6,170 nt of DNA. Source: Oscillospiraceae bacterium (GTDB lineage Bacteria; Bacillota; Clostridia; Oscillospirales; Acutalibacteraceae). The stretch lies in contig DNXM01000010.1 in assembly GCA_003505905.1 (NCBI GenBank), forward strand, positions 5,693 through 11,862, read 5' to 3'. The position numbers and the translations under genes are program-made. Positions 1 through 6,170 of this stretch are shown here, in pieces; positions within the stretch are counted from its first letter, which is position 1; every line of letters starts with the position of its first letter. Below the pieces are notes generated by a model. The model worked only from the letters and a program-made list of their open reading frames with translations. It was not told where the DNA came from and did no database searches.

Positions 1-1901
1 CAATCCATATCATCCACCACAATGGTTTTACCTAAAAGTGAGGAAATAATCTCACGCAGACCGCTGTCGCTTCCCACCAATTCGTCGGCAACGGAAATGA
101 AGCCGTAGCAGTCCTCCAAGCCCTTTTCTTCGAGCTTACGCCCACGAATGGCGGAAACAGGCAGAAAAGTAGCTCGACCCAAACGATTGTCCTTCAAATA
201 GTTAATGGCACGCTTGGCATCGTTTTCATTTTCGGTCACAATATTCTGCAAAGCCGCACCCAAGGCGGTTTCAATGGCAACCGAATATTCCTCCTCAACG
301 GAAATGAGTTGGGACAGCACGCCCTTAATGCCACGCATCGTGCCTCGTTTCACTTCACGCATGACCGCCTTGACACTGCCCGAATAGCCCTCCATGTTCT
401 TTTCCAAATCATCGAGCATTTTCGCACGGGAACGCTTGCGGTCGATTTCCAAGCCGAATTCGTCCAATTCACGGCGCTGCTTATCCGCCTTTTCGCCACG
501 GCTTTGTACTTTCAATTCATAGCCCTTGACGGCATTGGTCAATTCGGTCACCGTTTGTTCCACGGCTTTGAGCTGATCCATCGCCTCGGTAAGCTCTTGG
601 TTCAAATGTGCAATCGCTTCACTGCGGGAGGAAGCCACTTCATCAATGGTTTCCAGGCGAAGTGTGATTTCTTCGGCAGAGGATTTCGCCGTTGAAATGG
701 CAACACGCTTATCACCGATTTGCAGCGCAAGCTTTGCGATTTTGTCAGACTGCTCGGCAATCTGTTCTGCAAAGCTTCGGCTTTCGTTGCGGATTTCTTC
801 GATTTTTGCGGATGCGGTTTCGAGCATTTCCCGCTTTTGCTTTTCCGCTTTTTTAAGCAAATCCACCGTCTGCATCGTTTCGGTGATTTCATCGTCCAAA
901 TCCTGTTTGGATTCCACCGCCGCTTCCATTTCACGGGTAATGCGTTCAATGGTGGCGTTGTTGTGCTCAATGGAGTTGAGTTCCACCGCAATCTTTGCGT
1001 CAAGCTGTGCCGCCTGCTCTTCCAAACCCGAAGCGTTTCGGCGCATTTCGTCAATCTTCACGGTGTCGGCTTGGCTCAACGCCATCGCCGCTTCCATTTC
1101 CTCAACGATTTTTTCAAGCTCGGCTTCCACCGCTTCGTATTGGGCGGTTGCAACCGTCAGCTTGTCTTCGTGCTGTTTGAGCTGGTCTCGCACTTTGTCA
1201 ATGGTATGTAACCACAAGCCGATTTCAAGCTCCTTGCGCTCTTCGGCGAGCACCAAAAACTTTTGCGCTTTCTCGCTTTGCACCTTCAACGGTCCGACTC
1301 TGCCCTCAAGCTCGGTGAGAATATCACGCAGACGAATCATGTTTTCCTCCGCCTGTGCAAGCTTTCGGTTGGCATCGTTGCGGCGGTAACGGTAATGGGA
1401 AATGCCTGCCGCTTCTTCCAGCATTTCACGGCGTTGATTCGACTTGGATGACACCATGTCGGCAACTCGGCCCTGACTGACCATCGAATAACCGTCACGA
1501 CCCAAACCGGTATCCATAAACAGCTCGTTGACATCCTTGAGTCGGCAGGTTTCGCCGTTGAGCAAATATTCACTTTCACCCGAACGGTAGTACCGCCGTG
1601 TGACAGACACTTCGTCTTTATCGTTTTGCAGGGAACGGTCGGCATTATCCAGCCGCAGCGTCACTTCCGCAAAGCCCTGTGCCTTGCGGACATTTGTGCC
1701 GCTGAAAATAACATCCTCCATTTTGGAACCACGCAGGTTTTTTGTGGACTGTTCGCCCAAGACCCAGCGCACCGCATCGGAAATGTTGCTCTTTCCCGAA
1801 CCGTTCGGACCGACAACGGAGGTAATTCCCTTGCCGAATTCGAGCACGGTTTTGTCGGGAAATGACTTAAATCCCTGCATTTCAAGTGCTTTCAAAAACA
1901 T
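1..1901 (-). CDS. smc: Chromosome segregation protein SMC, N-terminal half; 3' end outside the window
   Basis: ATPase subunit of the bacterial condensin SMC-ScpAB, which folds and separates the newly replicated chromosome by loop extrusion. The first 633 residues are present without interruption, out of about 1180-1190 usual for the family. Seen: MFLKALEMQGFKSF at the start, typical of SMC; Walker A GPNGSGKS at 31-38 with Lys37; NLRGSKMEDVIFSGT with Arg57, matching the Arg57 of Bacillus subtilis SMC; a Q-loop at Gln143 (GYSMVSQGRV); RREMLEEAAGISHYRYRR; a long heptad-rich coiled-coil arm from about 170 to 500, rich in Glu, Lys, Ala and Leu; then the hinge from EGYSGSVKAVM (504) through LGRATFLP (574) to the edge. 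The return arm, ABC signature and Walker B lie outside. The start at 1901 is chosen because it gives the canonical N-terminus, has a ribosome binding site and sits 3 bases after the previous stop. RecN, SbcC and MukB are excluded by the hinge and head motifs. Confidence 0.97.
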   Translation of the reverse strand, partial: MFLKALEMQGFKSFPDKTVLEFGKGITSVVGPNGSGKSNISDAVRWVLGEQSTKNLRGSKMEDVIFSGTNVRKAQGFAEVTLRLDNADRSLQNDKDEVSVTRRYYRSGESEYLLNGETCRLKDVNELFMDTGLGRDGYSMVSQGRVADMVSSKSNQRREMLEEAAGISHYRYRRNDANRKLAQAEENMIRLRDILTELEGRVGPLKVQSEKAQKFLVLAEERKELEIGLWLHTIDKVRDQLKQHEDKLTVATAQYEAVEAELEKIVEEMEAAMALSQADTVKIDEMRRNASGLEEQAAQLDAKIAVELNSIEHNNATIERITREMEAAVESKQDLDDEITETMQTVDLLKKAEKQKREMLETASAKIEEIRNESRSFAEQIAEQSDKIAKLALQIGDKRVAISTAKSSAEEITLRLETIDEVASSRSEAIAHLNQELTEAMDQLKAVEQTVTELTNAVKGYELKVQSRGEKADKQRRELDEFGLEIDRKRSRAKMLDDLEKNMEGYSGSVKAVMREVKRGTMRGIKGVLSQLISVEEEYSVAIETALGAALQNIVTENENDAKRAINYLKDNRLGRATFLPVSAIRGRKLEEKGLEDCYGFISVADELVGSDSGLREIISSLLGKTIVVDDMD

Positions 1902-1904
1902 CTT

Positions 1905-2906
1905 TCACAATCCTCTTATTCTCAATTCATAGGGGGCTTGCAGACGGTCATCGCCCTGCACACGGCAAGCATAGCCCTGCTGTGCCAGGCGAGATAGATT
2001 GATTTTCTTCTGTCCCACCGCTTTTGACAGCTCGGTGGGTGCCACGGCAATTTGATATTGTCCCTGCGGCATATTTTTCAAAAATTCGAACGCTTTGCGG
2101 TAGTAGATTTCGCCTTGACAAAGTTCACGCAGTGCCGGGTGATATGCACCGGCAACCATCTGCCGTTCCACATCCTCCTGTGCGTGCAAGCCCAGGCGAA
2201 TCACCCGAATCCCGTTTTCTTCAAACTGCTGCAACAATTCACTGCAAAGGTTCACCGCCTGCTCCACGGTTTGCGGAACATACTCACCGCTTCGGTACCA
2301 TTCATCGAGCTGTGTGCCACGAAGCACCACCGTCGGATAAATGCGCACGGTTTGCGGGCAAAGTGCAATCAGCTCTTTGGCTGTTTCGAGGCTGTCGCAA
2401 TCGGTCGAGCCGTAAAGCCCCGTCATCATTTGCAGTCCCAACTCAAAGCCGCAGGACGAAATCAACTGCGAAGCGTTTCGCACATCCTGCGCCGTATGCC
2501 CACGGTGATTGAGCATCAGCACCCGGTCATCCATGCTCTGCGCACCCAATTCAATCGCACTTACACCGTAAGAACGGAGCAAATCCAAAATCTCGCGGTC
2601 GATGCAGTCGGGGCGTGTTGAAACACGAATACCGCCGTTGAGAAAGCCCGAATCCACATATGGTTTTGCGGCGGTAAGCAGTTGTATCATATAGTTGCGG
2701 TCGATTGCCGTAAAGCTGCCGCCAAAAAACGCAAGCTGAACGGTGTCACCGCCGTGGATTCCCTTTTTTGCCTGCTCACACGCTCGTTCCACAGCCGATG
2801 CATTCGGCGGCGTAACCGTGCCCGAAATGATGCGCTGATTGCAAAAACTGCATTGCTGCGGACACCCCATGTGCGGCACAAAAAGGGCAATGTTAGCGTG
2901 GCTCAT
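1905..2906 (-). CDS. Elp3-like radical SAM protein lacking the acetyltransferase domain; function unknown
   Basis: Predicted iron-sulfur enzyme of the radical SAM superfamily, 333 residues. Seen: the cluster-binding motif MGCPQQCSFC (Cys15, Cys19, Cys22; CxxxCxxC); the SAM-binding FFGGSFT block at 60-66; IRVSTRPDCI at 93-102; ELGAQSMDD at 119-127; GLQMMTGLYGST ending at 168; and RIYPTVVLRGTQL at 188-200. This block order is that of Elp3 (COG1243), the catalytic subunit of Elongator, which modifies wobble uridines of tRNA. True Elp3 is about 550 residues with a C-terminal GNAT domain. Here the chain ends after a short region with APTELSKAVGQKKINL, so no GNAT domain is present. A role in RNA modification is only an inference from homology and from the neighbours rnc and trmFO. 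The start is set by the ATGA overlap with the rnc stop; its own Shine-Dalgarno is weak (GGGA), so translation probably depends on coupling. It could also resemble YhcC-type (TIGR01212) proteins. Confidence 0.88.
   Translation of the reverse strand: MSHANIALFVPHMGCPQQCSFCNQRIISGTVTPPNASAVERACEQAKKGIHGGDTVQLAFFGGSFTAIDRNYMIQLLTAAKPYVDSGFLNGGIRVSTRPDCIDREILDLLRSYGVSAIELGAQSMDDRVLMLNHRGHTAQDVRNASQLISSCGFELGLQMMTGLYGSTDCDSLETAKELIALCPQTVRIYPTVVLRGTQLDEWYRSGEYVPQTVEQAVNLCSELLQQFEENGIRVIRLGLHAQEDVERQMVAGAYHPALRELCQGEIYYRKAFEFLKNMPQGQYQIAVAPTELSKAVGQKKINLSRLAQQGYACRVQGDDRLQAPYELRIRGL
1911..1916 (-). promoter_or_regulatory. Ribosome binding site of smc inside the radical SAM gene
   Basis: The minus strand reads AGAGGA, 9 bases before the smc ATG. 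It lies in the last Arg-Gly codons of the radical SAM gene, whose TGA is only 3 bases from the smc start. It supports the start at 1901. Confidence 0.7.
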
Positions 2907-3589
2907 TTCTCAATTCCCATAAGCTTGAGCGCCTCGTGGGCGGCCGCCTGCTCGGCGTGCTTTTTGCTGTGTCCCTCACCTCTGCCGATGCAGTTGCTGT
3001 TCAAATACACATCCACTGTAAAGGTCTTGTCGTGTGCCGGTCCGCTCTCGTCCGAAAGCTTGTATTCCAACAATTCTTCGGGATTTCGCTGAATGATTTC
3101 CTGCAAAATCGTCTTATAGTCTTTGAACTGCGAATCGTTCAAATGGTTTTCGGATTTGCTGACAAAACGCAAAACAAATTCTTTTGCGGGAGCCATACCG
3201 CCGTCCAAGTAAATGGCGGCAATGACCGCTTCAAACGCATCGGAAAGAATGGACGGACGCTCCCGTCCGCCGGTGTTCACTTCGCCTTTGCCAAGCAAAA
3301 TGAAAGAACCCAAATCAATTTCCTTGGCAAAACCGAAGAGCGACTTTTCGCAAACGGTGGCGGCACGGAGCTTGGTCAATTCACCCTCCGGCATATTTTT
3401 GTGATGCTCGAAAAAATATTCGGCGGTCACCATGCCCAACACGCTGTCACCCAAAAACTCCAATCGTTCGTTGAACATACCGCCGCATTCATTGGCATAG
3501 GATGAATGCGTCAATGCGGTGCGAAGCAGGTTTTTTTCCTGAAACGAATAGCCGATTTTTTGCTGAAAAGCGACCAAATCTGTTTTCAT
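2903..3589 (-). CDS. rnc: Ribonuclease III
   Basis: Double-strand-specific endoribonuclease that processes the rRNA precursor and many structured transcripts; acts as a Mg2+-dependent homodimer. Length is 228 residues, normal for bacteria. Seen: an N-terminal RNase III domain (about 1-150) with the signature NERLEFLGDSVLG, giving metal/catalytic residues Glu41, Glu44 and Asp48, and the second acidic pair Asp117/Glu120 in LSDAFEAVIAAIYLDGG. These correspond to E38, E41, D45, D114 and E117 of the E. coli enzyme. A C-terminal double-stranded RNA-binding domain (about 157-226) carries the GRGEGHSKKHAEQAAAHEAL block. All catalytic residues are present, so the enzyme should be active. It follows trmFO after 15 bases, and its stop overlaps the start of the radical SAM gene as ATGA. 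Bacterial rnc often represses its own mRNA by cleaving a 5' stem; no clear stem is seen in the short gap here. Confidence 0.98.
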   Translation of the reverse strand: MKTDLVAFQQKIGYSFQEKNLLRTALTHSSYANECGGMFNERLEFLGDSVLGMVTAEYFFEHHKNMPEGELTKLRAATVCEKSLFGFAKEIDLGSFILLGKGEVNTGGRERPSILSDAFEAVIAAIYLDGGMAPAKEFVLRFVSKSENHLNDSQFKDYKTILQEIIQRNPEELLEYKLSDESGPAHDKTFTVDVYLNSNCIGRGEGHSKKHAEQAAAHEALKLMGIEK

Positions 3590-3598
3590 TTTTCTCTG

Positions 3599-3606
3599 CC
3601 TCCTTT
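3599..3606 (-). promoter_or_regulatory. Strong ribosome binding site of rnc
   Basis: The minus strand reads AAAGGAGG, a near-perfect Shine-Dalgarno sequence 9 bases before the rnc ATG. It overlaps the trmFO stop codon (TAA at 3607-3605). It is the strongest initiation signal in the window and fixes the rnc start at 3589. Confidence 0.85.
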
Positions 3607-4912
3607 ATCTTTCTGCGGCTAACTGCGCTTTCAATGCCTCAATTCCACGATTCGCCAAAGCACCGTACCGCTCTTTTTTATCTCTTATTTTTTCCGGCAA
3701 AGACGGTAAAATACCGAAATTTGCACCCATCGGCTGAAAATCTCCCGATTCCGAATGGCTCATATAATCCGCCAAAGCGCCCATCATCGTCAAACGGCTG
3801 AGCACCAAGCTTTCTCTGCCCTGCAACGCACGCACGGCGTTGATACCCGCCAAAATGCCGGACGAAGCCGATTCCATATAGCCCTCCACCCCGGTAATCT
3901 GACCGGCAAAGAACAGCGACGGACGGGTGCGGAACGAATAATCCGCATTCATCAGCTTCGGGCTGTTGATAAAGGTATTGCGGTGCATGACCCCGTAGCG
4001 GACAAATTCCGCATTTTTCAGAGCGGGAATCATGGAGAACACACGCTTTTGCTCGCCGAATTTGAGGTTGGTTTGAAAACCGACCAAATTAAACAGCGTA
4101 CCCTCGGCATTTTCACGGCGCAGCTGAAGCACCGCCCACGGACGGTGTCCCGTTCTCGGGTCACGCAAGCCGACGGGCTTGAGCGGACCGAACCGCATGG
4201 TGTCCGCTCCTCGAATCGCCATGGCTTCAATGGGCATACAGCCCTCATAAACATCGTGCCGCTCATCAAACGCATGAACATCCGCACGCTCGGCTCCCAT
4301 CAAAGCTTCATAAAACGCTTCGTACTCTGCCTTGTTCATCGGGCAGTTGATATAGTCATCCTCACCGCCTCGGTCATAGCGGGACTGCGTGAATGCACAG
4401 TTATAATCCAAGCTGTCGGCACTGACAATCGGTGCCGCCGCATCGAAAAAGCTCAAACGACCGCCGCAGAGCTTTTCGATTTCAGCCGAAATGGCATCGG
4501 AAGCCAACGGACCGACCGCCAAAACACAAACGCCGTCGGGAATCTTCGTCACTTCGCCGTGCTTGACGGTAATGAGCGAATGCGCCGAAATTTTTTCGGT
4601 GATAATCTGTGAAAAGCGGTCACGGTCAACGGCGAGCGCACCGCCTGCCGCCACAGCGCAGGCATCTGCCGCTTCCATGCAAATCGAGCCGAACTCCCGC
4701 ATTTCCGCTTTGAGCAAGCCGGCGGCACTTTCCAAGCGCTGTGCTTTGAGGGAATTGGAACAGACCAATTCGGCAAAGCCGTCGGTCTTGTGCGCAGGGG
4801 AGCGTTTTTCGGGCTTCATTTCGCAAAGCTCCACCGCAACGCCTGCCTTGGCAATTTGCCACGCCGCCTCAACGCCTGCCAAACCGGCGCCGACTACGGT
4901 AATCTTATTCAT
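3605..4912 (-). CDS. trmFO: Methylenetetrahydrofolate--tRNA-(uracil-5-)-methyltransferase TrmFO
   Basis: Flavoenzyme that makes 5-methyluridine at position 54 of the tRNA T-loop, taking the carbon from 5,10-methylenetetrahydrofolate and the electrons from reduced FAD; cytosolic. Length is 435 residues, normal for the family. Seen: an N-terminal Rossmann dinucleotide-binding motif VVGAGLAGVEAA (glycines 8, 10, 13) followed by the CEMKPEKRSPAHKTD segment; the LVCSNSLK motif with Cys51; and YEGCMPIEAMA with Cys225. By family knowledge these two cysteines match the functional pair Cys53/Cys226 of the Bacillus subtilis enzyme. Further family blocks are FGPLKPVGLRDPRTG and, near the C-terminus, FFAGQITGVEGYMESASSG, the second FAD-binding part typical of the GidA/TrmFO superfamily. 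GidA (MnmG) is excluded by the length and the CSNSLK motif. The start overlaps the end of topA by 8 bases and has a good ribosome binding site. No broken motif is visible. Confidence 0.97.
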   Translation of the reverse strand: MNKITVVGAGLAGVEAAWQIAKAGVAVELCEMKPEKRSPAHKTDGFAELVCSNSLKAQRLESAAGLLKAEMREFGSICMEAADACAVAAGGALAVDRDRFSQIITEKISAHSLITVKHGEVTKIPDGVCVLAVGPLASDAISAEIEKLCGGRLSFFDAAAPIVSADSLDYNCAFTQSRYDRGGEDDYINCPMNKAEYEAFYEALMGAERADVHAFDERHDVYEGCMPIEAMAIRGADTMRFGPLKPVGLRDPRTGHRPWAVLQLRRENAEGTLFNLVGFQTNLKFGEQKRVFSMIPALKNAEFVRYGVMHRNTFINSPKLMNADYSFRTRPSLFFAGQITGVEGYMESASSGILAGINAVRALQGRESLVLSRLTMMGALADYMSHSESGDFQPMGANFGILPSLPEKIRDKKERYGALANRGIEALKAQLAAER

Positions 4913-6170
4913 CGGTTTTGTCCTTCTTTTTGGTGGCTTTTACTTGGTAATCACAGCCCTCGTTCAAGCAGGAAATCATGCCTCCCCTTTGCTTGAACAA
5001 AGCCTTGCCGCACTTCGGGCAGGTTTCGCCCGTTGGCTTATCCCATGTGACAAAATCACACTTCGGCCAGCTTTCACAGCCGTAGAATGTGTGACCCTTG
5101 CGACTGCGTTTTTCAACAACCTTACTGCCGCACTTCGGGCAGAGCGCACCCGTTTCCTGAATCAAGGGCTTGGCGTTTTTGCAGGTCGGGTAATTCGGGC
5201 AAGCCAAGAATTTGCCGTAACGACCGATTTTGACCACCATCATCGCACCGCACTTTTCGCACGGGATATCGGTTTTGTCTTCTTCCAATTCAATCTTGAC
5301 GCCCTGCATTTCTGCCTTTGCCTTATCCAGCGTCTTTTCAAAATCGCCGTAGAAATCCTTCAGCACGGCAATGTAATCCTCCTTGCCGTTTTCCACTTCG
5401 TCCAGCGAGTTTTCCATAGATGCCGTGAATTTGACATTGACGATTTTCGGAAAACGCTCATTGAGCAAGCGTGTCGTGGCAACACCCAACTCGGTGGGCA
5501 CCAGCTGCTTCGCCGAACGCTTGACATATTCACGCTTAATAATTGTTGTAATAATCGTTGCGTAGGTACTCGGACGACCGACACCGTTTTCTTCCAACGC
5601 CTTAATCAACGAAGCTTCGGTGTAACGGGGCGGAGCCTGCGTAAAGTGCTGTCCCGGAATCAATTCTTTGAGCTTGAGTTTTTCATCGCTCTTCAATTCG
5701 GGCAATTTGGAATCTTTTTCGTCCTCGCTGTCCGTGCTTTCCTCATAAAGAACCGTAAAGCCCTCGAACTTTACTTCATAACCACTTGCCGAAAAAGTGC
5801 AGAAGCTTTCTTCGCCCGGTTTTCGTGCAATAATTTCCGCCTTGACGGTGTTTTGAATGCAATCCGCCATCAAGCTTGCCATGAAACGCAGCCAAATCAA
5901 GTTGTAAAGCTTATACTGCTCGATGGTCAGGCTGTCCTTCACCATCGCAGGGGTCAATTCGGGGTTGCTTGGACGCACTGCCTCATGGCCGTCCTGCGCA
6001 TTGGCACGCTGTTTGAAGAAACGAGGCTTTTCGGGCAGGAATTTGTCGCCGTAAGTGGCACGGATATAGTTGCCGCCCTGTTCCCTTGCCTGGTCGGAAA
6101 TACGAAGAGAGTCTGTTCTCATGTAGGTGATAAGACCCATGCTGCCCTGACCTGTGATTTCAACACCTTC
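4905..6170 (-). CDS. topA: DNA topoisomerase I (type IA), C-terminal part; 5' end outside the window
   Basis: Type IA topoisomerase, which relaxes negatively supercoiled DNA by cutting one strand through a 5'-phosphotyrosine link. The frame stays open to the right edge, giving 421 residues; an apparent start at 6140 is an internal Met. Seen: the active-site motif GLITYMRTDS, with catalytic Tyr16 of the fragment (codon at 6125-6123); the conserved RYTEASLIKALEENGVGRPS block at about 182-201; an acidic linker between; then three C-terminal zinc fingers with cysteines at 304/307/324/330, 344/347/365/371 and 384/387/401/406, and a Lys-rich tail. The first two fingers are CxxC...Cx5C and the third is CxxC...Cx4C. 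The active-site Tyr lies near residue 300 in relatives, so roughly 280-300 N-terminal residues (the Toprim domain and part of the gate) are missing. Family assignment is secure. The stop overlaps the trmFO start, suggesting co-expression. Confidence 0.97.
   Translation of the reverse strand, partial: EGVEITGQGSMGLITYMRTDSLRISDQAREQGGNYIRATYGDKFLPEKPRFFKQRANAQDGHEAVRPSNPELTPAMVKDSLTIEQYKLYNLIWLRFMASLMADCIQNTVKAEIIARKPGEESFCTFSASGYEVKFEGFTVLYEESTDSEDEKDSKLPELKSDEKLKLKELIPGQHFTQAPPRYTEASLIKALEENGVGRPSTYATIITTIIKREYVKRSAKQLVPTELGVATTRLLNERFPKIVNVKFTASMENSLDEVENGKEDYIAVLKDFYGDFEKTLDKAKAEMQGVKIELEEDKTDIPCEKCGAMMVVKIGRYGKFLACPNYPTCKNAKPLIQETGALCPKCGSKVVEKRSRKGHTFYGCESWPKCDFVTWDKPTGETCPKCGKALFKQRGGMISCLNEGCDYQVKATKKKDKTDE
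4921..4928 (-). promoter_or_regulatory. Ribosome binding site of trmFO inside the topA tail
   Basis: The minus strand reads AAGAAGGA, ending 8 bases before the trmFO ATG. It is formed by the Lys-Lys-Asp codons of the TopA C-terminus, so the basic tail of TopA also serves as the initiation signal of the next gene. It supports the start at 4912. Confidence 0.7.

Noticed and set aside
646..1389. A 247-codon plus-strand frame rich in Ser, Ala and Phe opposite the SMC coiled coil
   Set aside because: The Ser/Ala/Phe-rich, low-complexity translation is what the antisense of Glu/Lys/Ala/Leu coiled-coil codons gives. The minus strand carries the verified smc frame.
602..1645. Minus-strand frames at 1054-602 and 1645-1337 that might suggest a frameshifted or broken smc
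   Set aside because: They are in another frame. Reading the smc frame codon by codon from 1901 to the left edge gave no stop and continuous SMC motifs, so there is no frameshift.
2024..3505. Plus-strand frames of 136-189 codons opposite the radical SAM gene and rnc (at 2024, 2052, 2682 and 2936)
   Set aside because: They overlap one another in different frames and show no domain or conserved motif. They sit opposite genes with intact catalytic residues, so they are shadows.
3590..3604. Possible promoter, terminator or RNase III autoregulatory stem in the largest intergenic gap
   Set aside because: The gap is only 15 bases and is mostly occupied by the rnc ribosome binding site and its spacer. 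There is no room for a promoter, and no inverted repeat is visible.
3755..4612. A 285-codon open frame on the plus strand opposite trmFO
   Set aside because: It lies wholly opposite a gene with complete family motifs. Its translation is rich in His, Arg and Gln with no recognisable domain, and no convincing ribosome binding site was seen. Long antisense frames are expected from the codon use of the real gene.
6138..6140. ATG at 6140 as the start of a shortened topoisomerase
   Set aside because: The frame continues upstream to the window edge with conserved TopA sequence (EGVEITGQGS), and this ATG is only five codons before the catalytic Tyr. It is an internal Met.

Overview
The window holds five genes on the minus strand with almost no non-coding sequence. 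In the direction of transcription (right to left) they are the 3' two-thirds of topA (DNA topoisomerase I), trmFO (folate/FAD tRNA m5U54 methyltransferase), rnc (RNase III), a short Elp3-like radical SAM protein, and the 5' half of smc (condensin ATPase). topA runs off the right edge and smc runs off the left edge. I translated the smc portion base by base and found 633 uninterrupted codons.

The likely source is a Gram-positive anaerobe of the Clostridia, most like the Ruminococcaceae/Oscillospiraceae. The reasons are TrmFO next to a TopA with three C-terminal zinc fingers, the rnc / radical SAM / smc order, strong AGGAGG-type ribosome binding sites, and protein sequences that read like clostridial orthologues. 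Base composition is moderate. The genus cannot be determined from the sequence alone.

Layout: 6170-4905 topA (partial); 4912-3605 trmFO, overlapping the topA end by 8 bases; 3589-2903 rnc, after a 15-base gap; 2906-1905 radical SAM gene, joined to rnc by an ATGA overlap; 1901-1 smc (partial), 3 bases after the previous stop. The three Shine-Dalgarno sequences described lie partly or wholly inside the end of the upstream gene. No gap exceeds 15 bases, and I see no promoter or terminator, so the cluster looks like one co-transcribed, partly translationally coupled unit.

Functionally this is a housekeeping cluster joining chromosome topology and segregation (TopA, SMC) with RNA maturation (TrmFO, RNase III). 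The radical SAM protein is the only member without an assigned reaction and is the most interesting item here. I found no mobile element, CRISPR array, RNA gene, prophage or defence system, and no sign of a wholly new system.
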